Numbered from the stretch's first letter, positions 22,405 through 30,671 are shown. The stretch is 33,526 nucleotides of DNA from Candidatus Rubneribacter avistercoris (GCA_019115845.1 DXCU01000085.1:1-33526), one strand, 5' to 3'. Numbers and translations: made by a program. Notes: generated by a model from the sequence alone, not told the origin.

Positions 22405-24063
22405 CTATGCCAATTTCGGCTCGGCAGCCGCATTCTGGCCGGCGATGCGGCCGAACGTGATATGGAACCCTATCTTTCCGCCGCCACGCCATTTTCCAAA
22501 CCAACTTCCGACACATTCGCCCGAAGCGTACAAATGGGGGATGACGGCCAGCGTCGTCTCGTCAACGAAAGCGTTTTCCTGCTCGGAAGCGGCCTTCACC
22601 ACCTGGCAGCGCTCGTTCACGCGAATTCCGCCAAAGGTGTTGTGGGCAAAAAGCCCGGCACGCACGGCGTAGAAGGGAGCCTCTGCAACAGGGGCGGTCA
22701 TGCCCTCCTTGGCGAAATCCTCATCCACGCCGGACGCCACGAAGGCGTTGTAGCTTTCCACGGTGGCGGCAAGACCGGACGCGGGCACGCCCATCTTCTC
22801 CGCAATCTCCTCGATAGTGCTTCCCACTGCCACGTAATCCTGGTCGAGATGAGGTTTTTCCTCCGTCTTCACGGTCTCCAAAACGCTCACATCAATTCCG
22901 TTGGCCGCCGCTGCCGCAGAATCGAACACCGCCCAGACAGCGCGCGGACGATCGGGCAGGTTCAGGACGTGATCGTGGAAGCTGGTGGAGTCGGCCTTCA
23001 CCGTGCGCTCATCGACGAAACGCTTTCCGTTGCCATCAACTACAACTATGTCCTCCCAGCTCTTGATCGTGATTCCGTTGTTCACGTCGGGAACGCTCTC
23101 TATATCGGCCGGTTCCCAATAAGGATAGTGGCTCGTTCCCCAGTACAACGCGTACGCGCCGATGAACGACATGCCCGTCAGCATGCCGCCCGCCCGCTCA
23201 ACGACCGGCAGCATCTCGCCCATCGTCTTCACGTAGGGCTCGCCGCTGGTTATGTAATCCTCGTCGTAGCGCGGATCGTACGCCTGGCGAAGGGCAAGAT
23301 TCCCCTTCCAGCCACCGCTCGCCAAAACAACCGCGTTGTTGGCCTTGTAGTTGACGGTCTTGCCGTCCTTCTCCACGACAAGCCCGATCACGTTGCCGGC
23401 ATCGTCCATAACAAGATCGCTGGCAAAGGTTTCCAGAAGCGTCTCCACGCCCAGTTCGGATGCGCGCTCATTGATGACATACCAAAACGAGATGCCCGTT
23501 GCGCCAGGATAGTTGCCGGGGGCCGCGCTGTACATGCGCTCTTTTCCCAGCTCCTGCGCCGTTACGTTTGCGAAGTTGAGCCCCAAGCCCTCCAGAAAGT
23601 CGGCCGTGTCCTGACAGTGATCGACAAACGTGCGCAAGATTTCGGGAACCCCGCGGTAGCCGCCCATTTTATACAAATCGTCGAAGAAGATGTCTGGCGA
23701 ATCCTCCACGTCGGGGGCTTTCTCCAGCTGAAAGCGCGTCCCTCCCCCCAGCTGGCAGCCGCCTCCGCACATAATGGAATTGCCGCCCGGCTGCTTTTCC
23801 TTCTCGATGACCAGCACGCGCAAGCCCGCTTCGGCAGCTTCGACGGCGGCCGCCATGCCCGAATAGCCAGATCCCACGATCAGCACGTCAGCTTCCCTGT
23901 CCCACTCGGTCGAAGACGCCTGCGCCCCGTCTTTCGATGCTGCCGTCGTCGACGTGCAGCCCAGCCCCGCAACGCCAGCCGCCGCCGTCAGTCCAGCCGC
24001 TATGGCCGCACCACCTTTGAGAAACGACCGACGCGATACCGCTTGCACATCCTTCTCTTCCAT
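22405..24063 (-). CDS. Tat-exported FAD-dependent fumarate-reductase-like oxidoreductase
   Basis: 552 residues from the ATG at 24063 (AAGGAAGGGG upstream). The Tat motif is SRRSFLKGGAA followed by a hydrophobic run and a possible lipobox (AGLGC). FAD signatures are VLIVGSGYSGMAAAVEAAEA with VIEKEKQPGGNSIMCGGG, AVVLASGGWKGNLALRQAYD, and the C-terminal HLYASGECVGSWFGKWRGGG with ITFGRIAGQNAAAE. Like the enzyme at 18107-19774 it contains no heme motif. The gene directly downstream encodes a six-heme cytochrome, its likely electron donor. Mature protein would sit outside the membrane. The two reductases here are clearly diverged, so they likely use different substrates. Confidence 0.9.
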   Translation of the reverse strand: MEEKDVQAVSRRSFLKGGAAIAAGLTAAAGVAGLGCTSTTAASKDGAQASSTEWDREADVLIVGSGYSGMAAAVEAAEAGLRVLVIEKEKQPGGNSIMCGGGCQLGGGTRFQLEKAPDVEDSPDIFFDDLYKMGGYRGVPEILRTFVDHCQDTADFLEGLGLNFANVTAQELGKERMYSAAPGNYPGATGISFWYVINERASELGVETLLETFASDLVMDDAGNVIGLVVEKDGKTVNYKANNAVVLASGGWKGNLALRQAYDPRYDEDYITSGEPYVKTMGEMLPVVERAGGMLTGMSFIGAYALYWGTSHYPYWEPADIESVPDVNNGITIKSWEDIVVVDGNGKRFVDERTVKADSTSFHDHVLNLPDRPRAVWAVFDSAAAAANGIDVSVLETVKTEEKPHLDQDYVAVGSTIEEIAEKMGVPASGLAATVESYNAFVASGVDEDFAKEGMTAPVAEAPFYAVRAGLFAHNTFGGIRVNERCQVVKAASEQENAFVDETTLAVIPHLYASGECVGSWFGKWRGGGKIGFHITFGRIAGQNAAAEPKLA

Positions 24064-24089
24064 GCTTTCCCCTTCCTTAGCCTCTCGGC

Positions 24090-24109
24090 ACCTGAAACCG
24101 TCTTCAGGT
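24090..24109. promoter_or_regulatory. Inverted repeat ahead of the flavin reductase-cytochrome operon
   Basis: ACCTGAA-ACCGTC-TTCAGGT is a perfect 7-bp inverted repeat with a 6-bp spacer, 27 bp before the reductase start. A candidate operator for the LuxR-type regulator encoded just upstream (24210-25613), or a leader hairpin. Confidence 0.4.
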
Positions 24110-24209
24110 TGCCGTGACAACGTATCCCGCATCGAGAGACGGACGCAATCGCACGTTTCGGTTAACGCGGGGGCGCCAACTAGGCCAAAAAGGCTATTAC
24201 ACGAAAGGG

Positions 24210-25613
24210 TTAGCTATTCATCTGGGTAAACGCCGAATCGTCCGCTTCGCTTGCTTGTTCCAGGAACGTGATGAGCTCGTCACGATGGTGCACATCCAGC
24301 TTCTCGTACACCTTCGCCGCGTGAGCTTTTACCGTGTTCTCGGCAATTCCCAACTGCTCGGCGGCGAACGCGCTGGAGCGACCTTTCGCCAACAGCAGCA
24401 TGACCTCGACCTGCCTTGGCGTCAGGCCCCGTTTTTCGCCCAGCTTGCGCCATGCGACATCGATGCTGCTGCTCGGTTGCCTTTGCGGCGCATCCTGCGG
24501 GGCCGTCTTGCGCACGATGCAGTAGAACAAGGCCACGAGCACAAGACCGATGCCGAGGCCCGAGGGGTGCAGGTCGCGCACCGCCCCCGCGAAAAAGCCC
24601 CCGACGCTATGGCCGAGAAAGAACGCCGCAAACCCAAGGCACAACGCTGCATGCGGGCGCGCAGACCCTCCGGCTGCAAGCGGAACCGCCAGCAAAACGA
24701 GAAAGTACCCCAGCCGGGCAATGCTAAGGAACACGACCGTTTCCGACTGAGGGACAGGCTCGCGACCAGACGCAACGGCAACGGCAAGAAGCAGCAGCAA
24801 CGCGACCAAGGTCCAATCAAGGCTCCACAACGCCTCTCCATGAACTACATGGGAAAGGATGACGCCGCAGGCAAACAGCGCCGATACGACGAACGCCGCA
24901 GCGGCCATGCCCATATCCGCAGTAAAGTCGATCGACCACGGAACAAAAAACGACGCACGCACGAACTGGCTGAGGGCGCCAACCAAAAACACCGCAACCA
25001 CAAAGCCTGCGGAAAAAGAGGAGGAACCGCGCGTCAAAGGACCCCGACCGTCGCTTCCCGCTGCGGGAAGGCGAATTGCGTACACAGACATGGCCACGAG
25101 GCAGACGGTGCAGATAGAAAAACCGGCCAGCCTTCCCCACGATGCCGCAAGACACAAAAGCATCCCCGTGACCAGGGACGCAACGACGAATGCCGCAACG
25201 CGCGAACGAGGGGTTGCCTTAAGAGCAAGCACCGATTCGCCCCACAAGAGCACAAAGACCGACATTCCAAAGCCGGCCAATAGGACAGCCCCGTAGGAAA
25301 GCAGCGGCGAAAAAGTCACCGCGAGCTGCGCCCAGAAAAAGGCAGTGCATGCGAAAAGAGAGCATGACGCGCACATGACAAACGCCCTCCGATGACGCCG
25401 CACCGCGCCAACGGACGGGAGCTGGTAAAGAGCAAGCAGCGTTGCGCACACCATCGCGACAGGCGCGAATAGAGAGGACGCAGTAGATCCGTCAAACGAC
25501 ACAGCGGCGTGCCTCGTGAAGAAGGAGACCCAAAACGTATACAAGCCTATAACCGTTCCCAGCAGCAGCGCCTGTAGCCGCAGGGCGAATCCCGCCGGCG
25601 ATGAGCGCGCCAT
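24210..25613 (-). CDS. LuxR-family regulator with polytopic membrane N-terminus
   Basis: 467 residues from the ATG at 25613, which shares one base with the stop of the preceding flavoprotein gene (TGATG); a GTG one codon earlier is possible. About twelve hydrophobic spans fill residues ~10-385. The C-terminal LuxR HTH (about 400-455) is RGLTPRQVEVMLLLAKGRSS, then AEQLGIAENTVKAHAAKVYE and KLDVHHRDELITFLEQ. Same architecture as the regulator at 19936-21525 but only distantly similar in its membrane part. It is translationally coupled to the FMN oxidoreductase and lies upstream of the reductase-cytochrome pair, so it may control either. Confidence 0.88.
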   Translation of the reverse strand: MARSSPAGFALRLQALLLGTVIGLYTFWVSFFTRHAAVSFDGSTASSLFAPVAMVCATLLALYQLPSVGAVRRHRRAFVMCASCSLFACTAFFWAQLAVTFSPLLSYGAVLLAGFGMSVFVLLWGESVLALKATPRSRVAAFVVASLVTGMLLCLAASWGRLAGFSICTVCLVAMSVYAIRLPAAGSDGRGPLTRGSSSFSAGFVVAVFLVGALSQFVRASFFVPWSIDFTADMGMAAAAFVVSALFACGVILSHVVHGEALWSLDWTLVALLLLLAVAVASGREPVPQSETVVFLSIARLGYFLVLLAVPLAAGGSARPHAALCLGFAAFFLGHSVGGFFAGAVRDLHPSGLGIGLVLVALFYCIVRKTAPQDAPQRQPSSSIDVAWRKLGEKRGLTPRQVEVMLLLAKGRSSAFAAEQLGIAENTVKAHAAKVYEKLDVHHRDELITFLEQASEADDSAFTQMNS

Positions 25614-26197
25614 CACAGCCCCTTCGACAAATTGGACTCCAAGCTTGATGCTTGCCTCTTGGCGATGGACATCCCCAGATCGTAGGCGTCATCCAGCCAT
25701 CCCTTGCCTTCAAGGTCCTCGCGAGACTGGCAGCCGTTCGCGTACAGGCCTCCGCAATCGCGCCAACCGAGATAGCGAGCGCTCGTGGCAACCGTCGCCC
25801 TTACGCCGTCGAATATCCAATCGGCGGGACTTGCCCCCACGACCACCGTGTAGAGAAGCTTGCCCCGACCGCGAACGAGATCGTCGATGCCGTGTATGCG
25901 GTCGATAGCGCATTTCAACTGCGCGGAAAAGGCGTGATAGTAAACGGGCGACGCCCACACCACCGCGTCGGCGGTGGCAAGCGCTTCGTAGATCCGAGCC
26001 ATGTCGTCCTCGATGACGCAGGGCCTGGCTCCGCATCCGCACGCATCGCACCCCCTGCAGGGACGGATGTCCATCTGTCCCACGTTGAAGCGCACCACCT
26101 CGCATCCGGCATCTCGCGCGCCTTCCTGCACCTTGTCTGCAAGAGCCGCAGTGGCGCCTCGCCTGTGAGGGCTTCCCGTCAATATGGTCACTTTCAT
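25613..26197 (-). CDS. NAD(P)H-dependent FMN oxidoreductase (flavodoxin-like fold)
   Basis: 194 residues from the ATG at 26197, preceded by GAAAGGAG. The phosphate-binding loop of the FMN site is TGSPHRRGATAAL (residues ~6-18). A Cys-rich segment, RPCRGCDACGCGARPCVIED, matches the family's putative metal or redox site. ADAVVWASPVYYHAFSAQLK is the typical flavin-contacting motif. The family reduces quinones, nitro or azo compounds, or acts as an iron-sulfur flavoprotein. It is divergent from the HxlR gene (112-bp gap), an arrangement often seen for HxlR-controlled oxidoreductases, and is coupled to the downstream LuxR gene. Confidence 0.9.
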   Translation of the reverse strand: MKVTILTGSPHRRGATAALADKVQEGARDAGCEVVRFNVGQMDIRPCRGCDACGCGARPCVIEDDMARIYEALATADAVVWASPVYYHAFSAQLKCAIDRIHGIDDLVRGRGKLLYTVVVGASPADWIFDGVRATVATSARYLGWRDCGGLYANGCQSREDLEGKGWLDDAYDLGMSIAKRQASSLESNLSKGL

Positions 26198-26309
26198 GCG
26201 TCCCTCGCTCCTTTCTTCGAATTGCCGTGCCATCATTCGAACATTTGAGGATAATGAGGACAAGTACGATATTTCACTACCTGTACACTACTTTGGGAGT
26301 GCGATAACT

Positions 26310-26660
26310 ATGGAAAAGGAATCCGAAGCTAAACGCAGGTTCGCAGTCGACGGCATCAGGAACACGGGGTTCTTCTACACGAAGACGCTCTTGGAAGGCA
26401 AGTACAAGCTGCCGATACTCTACTGCCTGCAGCTAGACGGCCCCACAAGATACAACGAGCTCCTACGCCGCATGGAGACAGCCACCAACCGCTCGCTCAC
26501 GCGCGCGTTGAAGGAGCTTGAAGCCGATGGGCTCGTTTCGAGGAAGGACTACGGAGAGATACCGCCCCGCGTTGAGTACAGCCTGTCCGAGCGAGGTCGC
26601 ACGCTCGAGCCTGTGCTGGATGCCTTCTGCAACTGGGGGCAGGATCACCGAGACGACTGA
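26310..26660 (+). CDS. HxlR-family winged-helix transcriptional regulator
   Basis: 116 residues from the ATG at 26310 (GGGAG upstream). HxlR features: TKTLLEGKYKLPILYCLQLD, GPTRYNELLRRMETATNRSL, TRALKELEADGLVSRKDYGE and PPRVEYSLSERGRTLEPVLD. These regulators often respond to electrophiles or redox stress and control adjacent oxidoreductases. No conserved redox Cys is seen in the N-terminal region typical of YodB-type members. It is divergent from the FMN oxidoreductase and is the first gene of the plus-strand operon; the 26198-26309 gap has AGTAC and GTACACT words that may be an operator. Confidence 0.9.
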   Translation: MEKESEAKRRFAVDGIRNTGFFYTKTLLEGKYKLPILYCLQLDGPTRYNELLRRMETATNRSLTRALKELEADGLVSRKDYGEIPPRVEYSLSERGRTLEPVLDAFCNWGQDHRDD

Positions 26661-26687
26661 CAAAGGAGACGAAGGAGGTGCGTCCGC

Positions 26688-28682
26688 ATGGGCGCAAACG
26701 ATGCGGGCATGCAACGGGCGTGCGCGGAAGGCCCTTCCGTGCACGCCCCCAACCCCAACCAAGAGGAGGCGTTTCCGCTCTTGGTGCTCGATGTGCGCAA
26801 CGGCGTGAACAACCCGCCTCGACTGGGGTTCAAAAGAATGCACTGGCACAGCGACCTGCAATTCATCGTGGTGTCAAAGGGCTTGGCGAACATCGACTGC
26901 GCGGGCCGCCACTTCAATTGCGCGAAAGGCTGCGGGGCGTTTTTCAACTCGAACGTGCCCCACCGAATCATGAGCGACGCCAAAACCGAGTACATGAGCT
27001 TCATTTTCCCCGAGAAGCTGCTCGGATTCTTCCAAGGCAGCGAGATGGCGGCTTTCGGCGTGAGTCCCTTCGTGGGCCCCCACGCGCAATCGACGGCCCA
27101 CTTCGACCTTGCCGCCCCCTGGCACCGGGAGGTGCTAAACGAGCTTGTCCGCGCAAGGGCCCTGCTCGCAAGCAAGAAGGCAACCGGGGTCGAACGCTAC
27201 CGCGCTTGCGCGCATCTGCTGGCCGCATGGTCCGTCTACGTCCTCAACGTCGAGCAGCGCATCCCCACCAAGGCCGAACGCGCAACCAACGAGCGGATGA
27301 AAGCCTTCACCCTCTTCATCGACGCCAACTACAACCGCGACATAAGCTTGGAGGACATCGCCAAAGCGGGCAACGTGAGCAAAGCGGAGTGCGCGCGCTG
27401 CTTCAAGAAGCTCACGTTGAGGCCGCACACGAAGGGAGAAACGCGAACGATGATTGCCAAGCAGGGCGCAACGATTGACGGAAACGGCGACAAGCTGGCC
27501 AATTACCTTACCATGGCAGGGCATATCTGCTCCGACATCAACCAAGGGGCCCTCTCGGCCATCCTGCCGTTTCTTGTGGTGGGCAGCGGGTACACGTACT
27601 TCGAGGCCACCATGCTCGTGTTCGCGGCGAACATCGCCTCGGCGGTCATACAGCCGCTGTTCGGATGGCTGGGCGACAAACGCCCCTCGCCCTGGTTCAT
27701 GGCGCTCGGCGTGTTCTTGGCGGGACTGGGAATGGCCGGCATCGGCTACGCGCAAAGCTATTGGCACGTGGTGGCGTCGGCTACGGCAAGCGGCATCGGC
27801 GTGGCCATGTTCCATCCGGAAGGCGGGCGGCTGTCCAACCTCGCAGCGGGCGCGCGCAAAGGCAACGGCATGAGCATTTTCGCCGTGGGCGGCAACATCG
27901 GGTTTTTCGTAGGGCCCATCTTGTGCGCCACGTTCCTCACCGCCTTCGGATTGCATGGCACGGCCGTGTTCTTGATTCCGGCCACGGCCTGCTCGGTGGT
28001 CCTCCTTTGCTTCAACGGGCGTTTCAAAAGGCTTGGGGTAGCGGCCGAAAAGGCGGGCGGCAGCTCTGGCGCGCGGGAGCGTTGGGACCTTTTCGGGCTG
28101 GTCATGGGCATGCTCTCGCTGCGTTCGGTCCTGACCTACGGCCTTATGGCGTTCATTCCGCTGTTTTTGGTGGGCGAGCTGGGGCAAACAGAAGCGCTCG
28201 GCTCCGCCGCCCTGTCGGCTTTCGCCATAGCGGGCGCGGCGGCCACGGCTTTGTCGGGCCGCACCGCGGAGAAAACGGGGGCGCTGCGCCTGGCGATCGC
28301 CTGCTGCGCGGTTGAGGGCGCGGGCATCGTGGCTTTCGTCCTCAACGACGTGGTGGCGGTTGCGATTGCGATCACGTTGGTTCTGGCCGTGGCGCTCGAC
28401 CTTTTCTACCCTTCGACGGTGGCGCTTGGCATGGGATATCTGCCCCGCCATTTGGGGATGGCCTCCGGCCTTTCCTACGGCGTGGCGGTGTGCGTGGGCG
28501 GCGCGGCGGAGCCTTTGCTGGGATCTGCGGGCGACGCCGCGGGGCTTGTGCCGGTCATGCTGGCGCTTGCCGCCGTCGCCTTTGCCGGAGCCGCGCTGGG
28601 CTTGCTGCTCAAGCACCTGCAGGACAAGGCGGCACCCGAACGGAAGGAAACGAAAGGAGCCGCCTGTGCGAAGCCCCAATGA
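26688..28682 (+). CDS. AraC-type regulator fused in frame to an MFS (fosmidomycin-resistance-like) exporter
   Basis: 664 codons without a stop. The ATG follows GGAGG at nine bases and lies 27 bp after hxlR. Residues ~1-243 are an AraC regulator: a cupin sensor (MHWHSDLQFIVVSKGLANID) and only the first HTH (ISLEDIAKAGNVSKAECARC then FKKLT). The second AraC HTH is absent. After a short linker (LRPHTKGETRT) comes a complete twelve-span MFS protein, similar to Fsr-type exporters: IQPLFGWLGDKRPSPWFMAL, GIGVAMFHPEGGRLSNLA, GMSIFAVGGNIGFFVGPIL. An internal ATG at 27450 (residue 255) has its own GGGAG, so the exporter can be made separately. The simplest origin is deletion of the araC 3' end and the intergenic gap. 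Whether the long chain is made is unknown. Confidence 0.8.
   Translation: MGANDAGMQRACAEGPSVHAPNPNQEEAFPLLVLDVRNGVNNPPRLGFKRMHWHSDLQFIVVSKGLANIDCAGRHFNCAKGCGAFFNSNVPHRIMSDAKTEYMSFIFPEKLLGFFQGSEMAAFGVSPFVGPHAQSTAHFDLAAPWHREVLNELVRARALLASKKATGVERYRACAHLLAAWSVYVLNVEQRIPTKAERATNERMKAFTLFIDANYNRDISLEDIAKAGNVSKAECARCFKKLTLRPHTKGETRTMIAKQGATIDGNGDKLANYLTMAGHICSDINQGALSAILPFLVVGSGYTYFEATMLVFAANIASAVIQPLFGWLGDKRPSPWFMALGVFLAGLGMAGIGYAQSYWHVVASATASGIGVAMFHPEGGRLSNLAAGARKGNGMSIFAVGGNIGFFVGPILCATFLTAFGLHGTAVFLIPATACSVVLLCFNGRFKRLGVAAEKAGGSSGARERWDLFGLVMGMLSLRSVLTYGLMAFIPLFLVGELGQTEALGSAALSAFAIAGAAATALSGRTAEKTGALRLAIACCAVEGAGIVAFVLNDVVAVAIAITLVLAVALDLFYPSTVALGMGYLPRHLGMASGLSYGVAVCVGGAAEPLLGSAGDAAGLVPVMLALAAVAFAGAALGLLLKHLQDKAAPERKETKGAACAKPQ
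27433..27452 (+). promoter_or_regulatory. Internal ribosome site and start codon for the MFS part
   Basis: GAAGGGAG lies about 11 bases before ATG 27450. From here the product would be a 410-residue, twelve-span MFS exporter of normal family length, starting MIAKQGATIDGNGDKLANYL. Confidence 0.5.
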
Positions 28683-28698
28683 GGAAGGAAACGATGCT

Positions 28699-29745
28699 AT
28701 GGTTTACGTGTTGTTCGAGGTGAAAGTGGCCGACGGAAGACAGGAGGACTACCTTGCGCGCGCGGCGAGCCTCAAAGACAGCCTGTCCGCCGCGAAAGGC
28801 TTCGTTCGCAGCGAGCGCTTCGAGAGCCTGGCAAGCCCGGGCAAGCTTTTGAGCCTGTCTGTGTGGGAAAGCGAGGATGCCGTGACGGCGTGGCGCAACC
28901 ACGCCCTGCACCGCCAGTGCCAGCAGGCCGGCCGCGACGGCATCTTCGAGGATTACTCCATCACCGTCCTTTCGGGCCTGCGGCGCAATTACGGCATGAG
29001 GCCTCGCGCCCAAGCGCCGCGCGACTCCAACGACTGCTTCAGGTTCACGGGAGCCGCTTCAACGCTTGGCCCCGAACAGCACGCCCTCCTGTTCGCGGAG
29101 CTGTGCGCGGCCGTCGAGCGGGCTGATCGCGAAGGAAGCGGCGCGTTTCTCGCAAAGGCGACGCGGGCCTACGCGGAAAGCCGCGCCGCGCGCATGCGGG
29201 CCCGGGCCGAGTCCGACGGAATGCCGCTGAACGCGAAAACCTATCAGTCTTACAGCGAGGTCCCCGTTCCTTTGGAGGGCTCCCGGAAGACGGTCGAGGA
29301 CAAGCCTTCGGGCGTGGAGATCACCACCCACGCCTGCCCCTGGTACGACGCCTGGAAAAAGGCCGGTTTGCTGAGGTACGGAAGCGTGTTCTGCGCCCAC
29401 TTCGACGCGGCCCTCGCCGGCTCCTTCGGCGTGCGCATGGAGGTTTTGCGCACGCTTGCGCAAGGGGCGGATTGCTGCACGTTCCTGTTCCCCGGCGTTC
29501 GTTTCACCGAAACGGACTTCTCAGACATCGCCGCGAAGAACGCCGAGCTTCAGGGAAGCGCCGCCATGCCCTTCGATTACCACGCGGCGCACCTGCTGCA
29601 TGCGTTCAGGCGCAGCATAGAGGAGGCTTACGGCGCCGACGAGTGCGCCTCGATCATCGCCTCGGCCATGCAGGGGTTCGAAGATCGCTGCGGCGCCGAG
29701 ACGGCGGGCAGGATCGTCGAACTTGAAGCGAAAACCCGCTGGTAG
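28699..29745 (+). CDS. Fusion of ABM-type dimeric alpha-beta barrel with L-2-amino-thiazoline-4-carboxylic acid hydrolase-like domain
   Basis: 348 residues from the ATG at 28699 (AAGGAA upstream), 16 bp after the MFS gene. Residues ~1-97 are an antibiotic-biosynthesis-monooxygenase-type barrel: YVLFEVKVADGRQEDYL, AKGFVRSERFESLASPGKLL, LSVWESEDAVTAWRNHALHR. Residues ~105-348 match the ATC-hydrolase family: EITTHACPWYDAWKKAGLLR, YGSVFCAHFDAALAGSF and GADCCTFLFPG. ATC hydrolase opens the thiazoline ring of ATC on the route to cysteine, but most homologues have unknown substrates. ABM proteins cleave or oxidise small aromatics or heme. The pairing suggests a two-step enzyme on one compound exported or signalled by the upstream genes (inference). 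Confidence 0.8.
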   Translation: MVYVLFEVKVADGRQEDYLARAASLKDSLSAAKGFVRSERFESLASPGKLLSLSVWESEDAVTAWRNHALHRQCQQAGRDGIFEDYSITVLSGLRRNYGMRPRAQAPRDSNDCFRFTGAASTLGPEQHALLFAELCAAVERADREGSGAFLAKATRAYAESRAARMRARAESDGMPLNAKTYQSYSEVPVPLEGSRKTVEDKPSGVEITTHACPWYDAWKKAGLLRYGSVFCAHFDAALAGSFGVRMEVLRTLAQGADCCTFLFPGVRFTETDFSDIAAKNAELQGSAAMPFDYHAAHLLHAFRRSIEEAYGADECASIIASAMQGFEDRCGAETAGRIVELEAKTRW

Positions 29746-29763
29746 GACGGTGAAAGACAGACC

Positions 29764-30303
29764 ATGGCCTTTTTCACGGAATACGAAACGGGGCTCATAG
29801 GCAAATTGACGCTGGCAAGCGACGGCGAGAACATCATCGGCTGTTGGTTCGAAAACGACAGGCTGTTCGGCGATACCGTGGACGAGCCGCTTGCGGCCAA
29901 TGACAAGCTCCCCGTCTTCGAGAAGGCGAAAGCCTGGCTTGACCGGTACTTCAAGGGAGAGAACCCCGACATCGGCGAACTGCCCCTCAAGCCGAACGGC
30001 ACAGAGTTCAGGCACCTCGTGTGGGACAAGCTGAAGGCCATCCCCTACGGAACCACGACCACCTACGGCGAGATAGCGCGGCAGCTTGAGCTCCAGACAG
30101 GACGGCGCGTGTCGAGCCAAGCGGTCGGCGGCGCGGTGGGGCACAACCCCCTTTGCGTCATCGTGCCCTGCCATAGGGTGATGGGAGCCAAAGGGAACTT
30201 GACCGGCTTCAGCGGAGGCATCGACACGAAGGTGAAGCTGCTGGAGCACGAGCATGTCAACATGGCAACCTTTTTCCGGCCGGAGAAAGGCACCGCCCTT
30301 TGA
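29764..30303 (+). CDS. ogt: Methylated-DNA--[protein]-cysteine S-methyltransferase
   Basis: 179 residues. The DNA-repair suicide protein that transfers an alkyl group from O6-alkylguanine (or O4-alkylthymine) to its own Cys. The active site is IVPCHRVMG with C136. Other family motifs are EFRHLVWDKLKAIPYGTTTT, YGEIA for DNA-base flipping, and AVGGAVGHNP. The N-terminal domain (1-80) is of the single-domain Ogt type without an Ada regulatory half. It begins 18 bp after the previous stop and is likely the last gene of the hxlR operon. Its presence there suggests the operon answers a DNA-reactive agent. Confidence 0.93.
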   Translation: MAFFTEYETGLIGKLTLASDGENIIGCWFENDRLFGDTVDEPLAANDKLPVFEKAKAWLDRYFKGENPDIGELPLKPNGTEFRHLVWDKLKAIPYGTTTTYGEIARQLELQTGRRVSSQAVGGAVGHNPLCVIVPCHRVMGAKGNLTGFSGGIDTKVKLLEHEHVNMATFFRPEKGTAL

Positions 30304-30326
30304 CCTTTGACCAAAGCTGGCGGCCG

Positions 30327-30603
30327 ACGCCTTTCGCGCCCGCCGCCAGCTCCGTCCCGCGCGCATCAACGGCGACCCCAAGATGGGCACGTAGCGGCGC
30401 AACCGCGCGGAAGGATTGCCGGTGCAACCTCTGACCACGGGCGCATTGCCGCAGCGTCGTTGGCAGATGCTTTGGACGCATCCAGGACGACCATCTCTTT
30501 AACCCCAAAACCCTAATCTCTCTAACTCTAAAACCCTATCTATAACAAGACTCTTGCATGGAAAGACGGCGACAAAACCAATCCGAACCGGCATTGGCGA
30601 ATT
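30327..30603 (+). pseudogene. Decayed, internally deleted relative of the AlbA_2 gene
   Basis: Three pieces match the intact gene at 15282-16766 in order. About 30333-30400 corresponds to 15600-15662 (RARRQLRPARINGDPKMGT, then a stop where the intact gene reads TYRRD). About 30445-30490 corresponds to the winged helix at 16620-16665 (AASLADALDASRTT). About 30550-30603 corresponds to the last codons (16700-16752). Roughly 1 kb between the first two pieces is gone, and a short tandem repeat sits between the last two. It has no start and cannot be functional. Confidence 0.7.
30495..30538. repeat. Two-unit 23-bp AT-rich tandem repeat
   Basis: CTCTTTAACCCCAAAACCCT and CTCTCTAACTCTAAAACCCT (each then A) repeat with a 23-bp period inside the AlbA_2 remnant. 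It interrupts the match to the intact gene. Confidence 0.5.
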
Positions 30604-30671
30604 GTCAGGCAAGGTTGGCAAAGAGCCTATCTCAGACTGCGGCCCGTCGGCTCCAAAGAAACTAAAATGTG

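Noticed and set aside
22462..24117. A 551-codon plus-strand frame opposite the second flavin reductase
   Set aside because: Antisense shadow caused by GC-rich third positions; the minus-strand protein has full FAD and Tat motifs.
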